64,000 nt of DNA, taken from IMG/VR virus record IMGVR_UViG_3300031236_000003, positions 28,924 to 92,923 of that record; one strand, given 5' to 3'. Below the pieces are notes generated by a model. That model was not told the origin of the DNA and did no database searches. It was given only the letters and a program-made list of their open reading frames with translations. Below, in pieces: positions 59,530 through 64,000 of this stretch. The position numbers and the translations under genes were made by a program. The DNA comes from a virus. Every line of letters starts with the position of its first letter. Within the stretch, counting starts at the first letter, position 1.

Positions 59530-59628
59530 TCATCGGACGTTACGCTTGCCCAGCCAAAGCGCCAGAGTCACGCGGGCGAATGCCGCGAAGCAGATGCCGG
59601 CGGGAATGAGAACGATCGGCCAGGTCAT
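59530..59628 (-). CDS. Tiny membrane protein
   Basis: 32 residues; ATG overlaps the stop of the DUF6745-like gene. MTWPIVLIPAGICFAAFARV suggests a single hydrophobic helix with a basic tail. Supported mainly by ATGA coupling. Confidence 0.4.
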   Translation of the reverse strand: MTWPIVLIPAGICFAAFARVTLALWLGKRNVR

Positions 59629-60371
59629 TCGGTCGACTCCGGCAGCGCCTTAGTCTCTGCGTGGACTTCTAGCATCTTATCCTTCGGCGTCCGATCGCAG
59701 TAGACCTCAAAGCCATCCGCCCAAGCCGCAGCAGGTTCACCGACAGCGTGAAGCCGCCCGAGCTCGTCAGTGCGGATGTAGAGTGGTGGCCTGCAAAACC
59801 AAACTAGTTTGGCGAAGGGCATCAAGATAATGGACTGTCTCCGGAGCGCAGAGAGCCGCGGCACGGTGAATCCAGGGTAGAACGCCGGCCACATCGATTG
59901 CTCACGGAAAGTGGCTGGCGCCCATGTACCCGACGGATCTTCGTTTTTGAAGCTGAGGTTGCTGCGGAGATCGTTCAGTGCCGGGTGCGATTCGCCGCCC
60001 TTGCCGAAAACATCTTCGATCATCTTAATAATGAGCCCGCCGCTCTGCGTGCTCACGTCCGGGTCGATCATCATAGCTAAGAGCGATACCTTTGCCTCGC
60101 GCTCGATGCGGTCCGGACCCTGCGGTACGAGCGCCTGCACCATATTGTAGGAGCCGCCAGCCTGGACCGAACGCAGCATGCGGCTGGCACGGTACATTGT
60201 GGCCGGAGAAGCCGCCCAGGCCATACGCGGAGCCGGCAGACTCAGGGATGCGTAGAGAATCTTGACAGCCTCGCGCGCCGCCCATTGGTCCTCCGTGGCG
60301 TTATCCCACGGGAAACTGATGATCGGTCGCTTGATTTTGGCTATCTCTTCGAGGATTTCTAAATCATTCAA
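59625..60371 (-). CDS. DUF6745-like protein, TTG start
   Basis: 248 residues; TTG with GAAAGGA upstream. A helical N-terminal region, then a RLHAVGEPAAAWADGFEVY segment that matches the DUF6745 pattern (RLH..GPA..W.DG...Y). The domain is found in uncharacterised bacterial and phage proteins. Function unknown. Confidence 0.55.
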   Translation of the reverse strand: MNDLEILEEIAKIKRPIISFPWDNATEDQWAAREAVKILYASLSLPAPRMAWAASPATMYRASRMLRSVQAGGSYNMVQALVPQGPDRIEREAKVSLLAMMIDPDVSTQSGGLIIKMIEDVFGKGGESHPALNDLRSNLSFKNEDPSGTWAPATFREQSMWPAFYPGFTVPRLSALRRQSIILMPFAKLVWFCRPPLYIRTDELGRLHAVGEPAAAWADGFEVYCDRTPKDKMLEVHAETKALPESTE

Positions 60372-60389
60372 TGGTGTATCCTTTCTTCG

Positions 60390-60779
60390 ATGCTCAACGC
60401 CCTCGCCCTCAGCCTACTCGCCGATCAGTCCAAGGTGCAGGACGATGAATTGCGTGTGTTTATGCACCTGGTCGCGGACCACGACCTGACGCAGTTCTCG
60501 GTGATTACCTTTCGCCAGATGCGGAAGTCAACCCGCGCGCTTCCACATGAATCAGTTCAATACCTGAAGCGGCTAGTCGAGATAGGTCTTCTGGAGTCAG
60601 GCCCCATCGTACCGGTCCCGATGGATTCGTTCGATCGAGGGCGAGCTGGTCTATATCGCGTTCCGCCGCGGCTGGTGATGTCAGGCAAGGCTGTTCGCGC
60701 CCTGGAGCGGGAACTGGCAAGGATCGAACGGCGGACAAGAACGCGGCCGGTGCGTCCGAAAGGCACACCAGCCGGGTAG
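60390..60779 (+). CDS. Winged-helix-like protein, antisense to leftward operon
   Basis: 129 residues, rightward inside the leftward operon. DDELRVFMHLVADHDLTQFS, then ITFRQMRKSTRA and VQYLKRLVEIGLLESG follow a winged-helix layout of phage replication or regulatory proteins. It has strong G/C preference at third codon positions. Against it: no ribosome binding site, no clear promoter, and 275 bases overlap the well-coupled gene at 60505-60876. It may be real or a chance frame. Confidence 0.4.
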   Translation: MLNALALSLLADQSKVQDDELRVFMHLVADHDLTQFSVITFRQMRKSTRALPHESVQYLKRLVEIGLLESGPIVPVPMDSFDRGRAGLYRVPPRLVMSGKAVRALERELARIERRTRTRPVRPKGTPAG

Positions 60780-60876
60780 AGGTGCAGCAGGGGCAGGCGC
60801 GCTCGGCGTTGGTGAGTGCTTCGCAGTTCTGGCAGAAGCGGGCTTGGCCGTAGGGGAAGTGAGCAGGGTAGGTCAT
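60505..60876 (-). CDS. Small zinc-ribbon protein
   Basis: 123 residues; ATG overlaps the preceding stop (ATGA at 60873). RFCQNCEALTNAERACPCCT forms a four-cysteine ribbon at the N-terminus, as in small phage zinc proteins. The C-terminal half overlaps the rightward winged-helix frame and looks less constrained, so the true domain may be limited to the first 60 residues. Confidence 0.55.
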   Translation of the reverse strand: MTYPAHFPYGQARFCQNCEALTNAERACPCCTSTRLVCLSDAPAAFLSAVRSLPVPAPGREQPCLTSPAAAERDIDQLALDRTNPSGPVRWGLTPEDLSRLAASGIELIHVEARGLTSASGER

Positions 60877-61103
60877 CGGCTGGCCTCGATTCCGTCGAAT
60901 CCGCTAAATCGCTCGTTGACGCCCAGATGCCGCCAATGAGTCGGCGTGTAGTAGACATACATGCTCATGTCGGGGAAAAACCAAAGAGATCCGCGCCGCC
61001 TCAGTTTTTGCTCGTTGCGGCAACCCTTCTCGTCGTCTATTTTGGTCATAACCTCGGTTGCTTCGTTGGGCAATCGCTCGCTGGTGAGAATCCATGCGGT
61101 CAT
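60873..61103 (-). CDS. DUF551-like small protein
   Basis: 76 residues, ATGA start. AWILTSERLPNEATEVMTKI, then a Tyr-rich YVYYTPTHWRHLG match the DUF551 pattern (WI..SERLP......HW). Function of the family is unknown; it is common in phage early regions. Confidence 0.6.
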   Translation of the reverse strand: MTAWILTSERLPNEATEVMTKIDDEKGCRNEQKLRRRGSLWFFPDMSMYVYYTPTHWRHLGVNERFSGFDGIEASR

Positions 61104-61372
61104 CGCGCTACCTTTCGTACTAATCTCGGCATGCCAGGGCAGCGTTCAATCTTGCCTTGAATCTCAAGATAGCGAGATGCACGCCGGATCGCGTCACGCT
61201 GCCATTCCTCTTCAATATCGCTTTCCACTGACCACCAGCGGCCAAGCGTACCATCGTCATTACCGTTGGCAATTTCAACCGTAGTGCAGAATGACTCAAG
61301 ATCGCTCATCGCCGTCGAATCAGCAATCTCAATAGCTAGTTGCTGAAGTTCGTGCTTATCTGCGTTCATCAT
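61100..61372 (-). CDS. Hypothetical protein
   Basis: 90 residues between ATGA junctions. Acidic helical body with GRWWSVESDIEEEWQRDAIR, then a basic C-terminus. Unrecognised. Confidence 0.5.
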   Translation of the reverse strand: MMNADKHELQQLAIEIADSTAMSDLESFCTTVEIANGNDDGTLGRWWSVESDIEEEWQRDAIRRASRYLEIQGKIERCPGMPRLVRKVAR

Positions 61373-61482
61373 AGGCTGGCCTTCATTCTCCGCTGAGCCC
61401 TACGGCTGGTAGCCTGGGCGCGGCGGCGGTTGCTGCGTTTCATGTCGGGTCTGCGCATCGGGAACTTTGGTTGCGTCTTCAT
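61369..61482 (-). CDS. Arginine-rich microprotein
   Basis: 37 residues with GGAAAGGAAAGCC before the ATG. RSNRRRAQATSRRAQRRMK makes it strongly basic, suggesting nucleic acid binding. The stop overlaps the next ATG. Coupling at one end and a canonical ribosome binding site at the other support it. Confidence 0.5.
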   Translation of the reverse strand: MKTQPKFPMRRPDMKRSNRRRAQATSRRAQRRMKASL

Positions 61483-61500
61483 GGCTTTCCTTTCCTTCGG

Positions 61501-61944
61501 TTAGACTGCGGTTTGCGTCACACCCGCGCGCTGCATGAACTCGCGGGCCTTCTCTTCCCAATCCCAATCCATGTGGTAGAGCGCCTTTGCTTCTTCGCCT
61601 TCGAACGGCGAGCGCGACAGGTGGCAGCCGAGCGCGCTGGTGACAGGAACCCAGCGGGGATGCGTGAGGTAATCGAACTTGATCCGCATCCAGAGTTTGC
61701 CCTCAATCGCGTTGGGGGCATTGCAGACGATCTCTCCGGGCGCGTTGTCGTATGACCAATAGGCGTACCAGACGCGAGCGCCGCGCGGGAATTCGGTAAG
61801 GCTGAAGACGCGCTGGCCGGGGCGCATAGGCGCGCTTGCCCCCATCCGCTCAAGCAATCGGCGCGCCGTCTCGCCTTCGGCTGGGGTGCCTGGGCGTTCC
61901 GCCAGCCTCCGGAGAGATTCGATCGTGCGGCGTCTATTGCGCAT
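61501..61944 (-). CDS. Protein with DUF2786-like N-terminus
   Basis: 147 residues with GAAAGGAAAGCG before the ATG. TIESLRRLAERPGTPAEGET recalls the helical N-terminal motif of DUF2786 proteins. The body is beta-rich with aromatic residues (RVWYAYWSYDNAPGEIVC). Function unknown. Confidence 0.5.
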   Translation of the reverse strand: MRNRRRTIESLRRLAERPGTPAEGETARRLLERMGASAPMRPGQRVFSLTEFPRGARVWYAYWSYDNAPGEIVCNAPNAIEGKLWMRIKFDYLTHPRWVPVTSALGCHLSRSPFEGEEAKALYHMDWDWEEKAREFMQRAGVTQTAV

Positions 61945-62016
61945 CGCTTTCCTTTCAAAATGGGTGCCGCGACCTGAAGCGCCGCGGCGTGCTGGACGGG
62001 TACCAAACCGCCAGGG

Positions 62017-62337
62017 CTATCGGGCCGCCGGATGGTCACCGGGGGCGGCAACTTGGAGCGGCTTCGATTCCGTGAGAAGTGGTGGGATAAATTCGTAGCC
62101 GACAAGGGTGATACCGTTCACGTCTAGGATCGTGAATCCATGATCGCCGCCGACGAGTTGGTTAGCCTTGGGCCAATCCATGAAAAAAGTCTTGCCGTCG
62201 CGTTCGAGTTGCAAGCCGAGGCTCGTATTTTGCTTCACCGTGACGACGGAACCTATGAATTCGGGCTTGAATTGGCGCGCAGTGTTGAGCAACTTCGTGC
62301 CCGGCTGCAATTTCCGCTTTAGGTCGCTGATTTTCAT
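62017..62337 (-). CDS. Hypothetical protein behind operator promoter
   Basis: 106 residues; the ATG at 62337 follows AGGAGAGGAG at slightly long spacing. Beta-rich (GSVVTVKQNTSLGLQLERDG, GFTILDVNGITLVGYE), resembling small nucleic-acid or protein-binding beta barrels without a clear family. First gene after the minus-strand operator promoter. Confidence 0.55.
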   Translation of the reverse strand: MKISDLKRKLQPGTKLLNTARQFKPEFIGSVVTVKQNTSLGLQLERDGKTFFMDWPKANQLVGGDHGFTILDVNGITLVGYEFIPPLLTESKPLQVAAPGDHPAAR

Positions 62338-62374
62338 GTACAAACAATCTCCTCTCCTGGTTGGAGTTGGCACA

Positions 62375-62403
62375 ATGGTACGCTTTCTGCAAGCGTGATG
62401 CAA
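62375..62403 (-). promoter_or_regulatory. Minus-strand promoter with operator in spacer
   Basis: -35 TTGCAT (complement of 62398-62403), 17-nt spacer containing the operator element (CTGCAAGCGT on the plus strand at 62387-62396), and -10 TACCAT (complement of 62375-62380). The layout matches the promoter at 19864. It drives the leftward genes from 62337. Confidence 0.6.
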
Positions 62404-62428
62404 GGGAAAATTGGTCCACGCGTAGACT

Positions 62429-62548
62429 TCACTGGCAAAAAGCGGATGATGCGACGGTGGCGATGGCGATCAGAGCGCCCAATTCTAGCGCCAGGACGAA
62501 GCCGCGGCGGTCGGCGCGCGCGGCTTGTGCGGGTGTTGGGTGCATCAT
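62429..62548 (-). CDS. Tiny membrane protein
   Basis: 39 residues, ATGA coupled to the gene upstream. A short charged N-terminus and one hydrophobic segment (LALELGALIAIATVASSAF). It ends just before the operator promoter. Unrecognised. Confidence 0.4.
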   Translation of the reverse strand: MMHPTPAQAARADRRGFVLALELGALIAIATVASSAFCQ

Positions 62549-62790
62549 CGGCGGGCCTTCTTTCCGCTGGCCAGCTTCTCTCGGCGGGCCTCGTTGGCTG
62601 CCAGTCGCGCCGCAAGGTGATAGATCGCGCTGTAGGGCAGGGTGAACGATGTGCGGGTGCCCTGGAGCCGTACCATTGCGGCGTAGGGCGTCGCTTCGAT
62701 GACGACGGCGCGAAGCTTACCCCGGTCGCGGATGTGGTCCGAGGTGGCAAATACGAGCTTCGACTTGCGCTCTGAGAGGCTGGTTGGCAT
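62545..62790 (-). CDS. Hypothetical basic protein
   Basis: 81 residues with GGAAAGGAAAGTCCCGCC before the ATG. Beta-rich (KLRAVVIEATPYAAMVRLQG) followed by a basic helical tail (NEARREKLASGKKARR). Possibly nucleic-acid binding. Unrecognised. Confidence 0.5.
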   Translation of the reverse strand: MPTSLSERKSKLVFATSDHIRDRGKLRAVVIEATPYAAMVRLQGTRTSFTLPYSAIYHLAARLAANEARREKLASGKKARR

Positions 62791-62814
62791 GGCGGGACTT
62801 TCCTTTCCTTCGGG

Positions 62815-63171
62815 TTAGCGGATGAATTGGGAGACGACGGCCCAGGCGATCCAGCCGGCGCCAATGATGGCGAGCACGGAAAGCGCAAGGAACGAGAGGA
62901 GCGCGGCGGGGTGCGAAATAGCGATCTGATCCTGCTCGATCGCGGCGGCGCCGATCATGTCGCTGACGGTTATGCCGTCGAGATACTTGGGCATGGTGTC
63001 CGGCTCGTCGAATCCAAGAATGACGGCGGCGGCGTCCGGCGCAGTGTTGCGGCGGGCGATGACCTCGCCACAGAGGACGGCTTCCCACTTGCCGTCTGAG
63101 GCGCAGCGGATACCGTAAGAATCGGGGCTGGGCGGTTTGTCGTTGAGATTGGGAATCAATGCGAGGACCAC
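62815..63171 (-). CDS. C-terminally membrane-anchored protein
   Basis: 118 residues from GTG at 63171 with GAAAGCAGG upstream. A soluble N-terminal part with DGKWEAVLCGEVIARRNTAP is followed by one transmembrane segment (residues about 92-115). Its stop is in front of another canonical ribosome binding site. Unrecognised. Confidence 0.5.
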   Translation of the reverse strand: MVLALIPNLNDKPPSPDSYGIRCASDGKWEAVLCGEVIARRNTAPDAAAVILGFDEPDTMPKYLDGITVSDMIGAAAIEQDQIAISHPAALLSFLALSVLAIIGAGWIAWAVVSQFIR

Positions 63172-63271
63172 GGTAACCTGCTTTCTTTGGTGTGAGTTAG
63201 GTTGTGGGAGAGGACGCAAGCGAACATTACGCCCAGGACGGCAACGGTTGCAAGAGGAATTTTTCGGCCGG

Positions 63272-63439
63272 CTAGATCGTGATGCCGGCGCGGCGCATGG
63301 CTTCCGCGAATTTGCGGTCGCGGCGGGCCTGTAGCGTTCGGAGGATGGAGCGTACCAGGGAGACGACGGCGACAATGGCGCAAATGCCATTGCCTAGGAT
63401 GGCGAAGCCGAGAACGGTGCGGATGGTTTGCTCGGTCAT
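63272..63439 (-). CDS. Small single-pass membrane protein
   Basis: 55 residues, ATGA start. One hydrophobic segment (LGFAILGNGICAIVAVVSLV) and a basic tail (QARRDRKFAEAMRRAG). Unrecognised. Confidence 0.5.
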   Translation of the reverse strand: MTEQTIRTVLGFAILGNGICAIVAVVSLVRSILRTLQARRDRKFAEAMRRAGITI

Positions 63440-63654
63440 AGCGCGTACATCCTTTCGTCGAAAATGGCGGCTTCCAGATGGCGAGATTCGCGCTTGCCGC
63501 AATCCTCGCGGTTGCAGAAGACGGTTTTGCTGTTGGGGTAGTAGAAAATCTGGTCTCCGGCCTGCATCGGCTGGTGGCATCCGTCGCAACGGCTCGGGAA
63601 GCGGGCGGTGATCCATCGTGGATCTTGCGGGAAGGGTAAACGCTGTCTTCGCAT
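63436..63654 (-). CDS. Small zinc-finger-like protein
   Basis: 72 residues with GAAAGGAAAGCAC before the ATG. Cysteines in CDGC and FCNREDC with nearby His make a probable zinc site (residues about 23-55). It is the first complete gene at the right edge, coupled by ATGA to the next. Confidence 0.55.
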   Translation of the reverse strand: MRRQRLPFPQDPRWITARFPSRCDGCHQPMQAGDQIFYYPNSKTVFCNREDCGKRESRHLEAAIFDERMYAL

Positions 63655-63725
63655 GTGCTTTCCTTTCTAGTGCTTCTCGTGTGTTCCCCGCGCCTCAGAG
63701 TTGCCCATGGGGCGCAGGGAAGACA

Positions 63726-64000
63726 CTAGCGGCAATCAATCATCCGTTCGATCAGTGCGGGAATGGTGGCCTGAATAGCGAGCACCGTAGGGGCAAGCTT
63801 TTTCTCAGCGGCGTCCCGAGCGGCGGCCCGAGCGGCCCGAGCGGCCCAAGCGGCGTCCCCAGCGGCGGCCCGAGCGGCCCCAGCGGCGTCCCCAGCGGCG
63901 GCCCGAGCGGCCCAAGCGGCGTCCCGAGCGGCGGCCCGAGCGGCCCAAGCGGCGTCCCGAGCGGCCCAAGCGGCGTCCCCAGCGTCCCAAGCGGCGTCCC
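63726..64000 (-). CDS. Ala-rich helical-repeat protein, 5' end outside window
   Basis: Reading leftward from the window edge, one frame stays open for about 90 codons and gives a degenerate repeat of Asp-Ala-Ala-Trp-Ala-Ala-Arg type (DAAWAAR, AARAAAR, DAAGAAR). It then ends with EKKLAPTVLAIQATIPALIE and a TAG at 63726. Phage proteins with such AAW/AAR/DAA repeats and a similar C-terminal helix exist. The other frames of the same repeat (Gly/Arg or Gly/Pro) lack such an ending. Function unknown. Confidence 0.55.
   Translation of the reverse strand, partial: DAAWDAGDAAWAARDAAWAARAAARDAAWAARAAAGDAAGAARAAAGDAAWAARAARAAARDAAEKKLAPTVLAIQATIPALIERMIDCR
63811..64000. repeat. Degenerate 9/12-bp GC-rich tandem repeat
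   Basis: Units AGCGGCCCG or AGCGGCCCA (9 bp) and AGCGGCGTCCC(C/G) or AGCGGCGGCCCG (12 bp) alternate to the right edge. On the minus strand they encode the Ala-rich repeat of the partial gene. Length differences by 3 bp keep that frame open, consistent with expansion and contraction under coding constraint. Confidence 0.7.

Noticed and set aside
63156-63270. Leftward hydrophobic frame between 63171 and 63272 genes
   Set aside because: Plausible membrane helix but only an internal ATG exists and no ribosome binding site; left unannotated.
63805-63990. Gly/Arg-rich leftward frame (61 codons) in the terminal repeat
   Set aside because: It is an alternative frame of the repeat. The Ala-rich frame has a normal non-repetitive end and fits a known protein style.
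1-64000. CRISPR array or diversity-generating retroelement
   Set aside because: No regularly spaced repeats and no reverse transcriptase motif were seen; the only tandem repeat is the coding one at the right edge.
1-64000. Insertion sequence or transposase
   Set aside because: No transposase motifs or terminal inverted repeats were recognised; mobile functions present are HNH genes and the integrase.

Overview
The window looks like most of a temperate tailed bacteriophage (or prophage). Supporting signs are a tyrosine integrase with an excisionase-like helix-turn-helix protein, a DnaB helicase, a RecT-like annealing protein with a neighbouring PD-(D/E)XK nuclease, phage virion genes that include a 3,245-residue multidomain protein, a tailspike with a glycoside-hydrolase neighbour, holin-like proteins, and dozens of small, translationally coupled genes. 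GC content is moderately high. Many genes share a GAAAGGAAAGC-type ribosome binding site. Terminase, portal, capsid, DNA polymerase and a recognisable endolysin are not present, so they probably lie outside the window. The host is not shown directly. The exported low-complexity proteins hint at a soil Gram-negative such as an acidobacterium, but this is a weak inference.

Layout. (1) 1-8912, rightward: the end of a virion structural gene, a chain of ATGA-coupled small genes, a GNAT-like protein, then two Gln/Ala-rich candidate internal virion proteins. (2) 8912-18649: a giant polyvalent protein (ddrB-type ParB-like domain, degenerate zincin-like domain, SF2 helicase) carrying a small gene embedded in another frame. 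(3) 18650-21895: a promoter, a terminator, a tRNA gene and small accessory genes, including a cREC (cyclic-phosphate-processing receiver) protein. (4) 21849-23116: a leftward regulator locus facing the rightward recombination/replication operon across a perfect 30-bp palindrome with divergent promoters. (5) 23117-33503: RecT, an SSB-tailed protein, a nuclease, KTSC proteins, a cold-shock protein, a 2OG-Fe(II) oxygenase fold, DnaB, an acyl carrier protein, a lipoprotein, a degenerate tRNA and an Acb2/Tad1-like protein. (6) 33528-43710: integrase, excisionase-like gene and many small genes, ending in putative replication accessory genes. (7) 43715-56762: an HNH gene, a putative regulator, a large secreted-type tailspike, a glycoside hydrolase with chitobiase-type C-terminal repeats, and a holin-like cluster. 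(8) 64000-56699, leftward: an operon of small accessory genes ending in an HNH gene.

Regulation is the most striking part. A 10-12 bp element, CTGCAAGCGT (or its reverse complement), sits on or inside well-formed sigma70-like promoters at seven places. In some it forms an inverted repeat around the promoter. This suggests one repressor controlling a genome-wide regulon. A second promoter class has TCCGCAAACC exactly 24 nt upstream of the -10 box and occurs twice. Three promoters place the predicted transcription start on the start codon, which suggests leaderless mRNAs. Two proteins, cREC and Acb2/Tad1-like, belong to families linked to cyclic-nucleotide immune signalling, so the phage may carry two layers of counter-defence.
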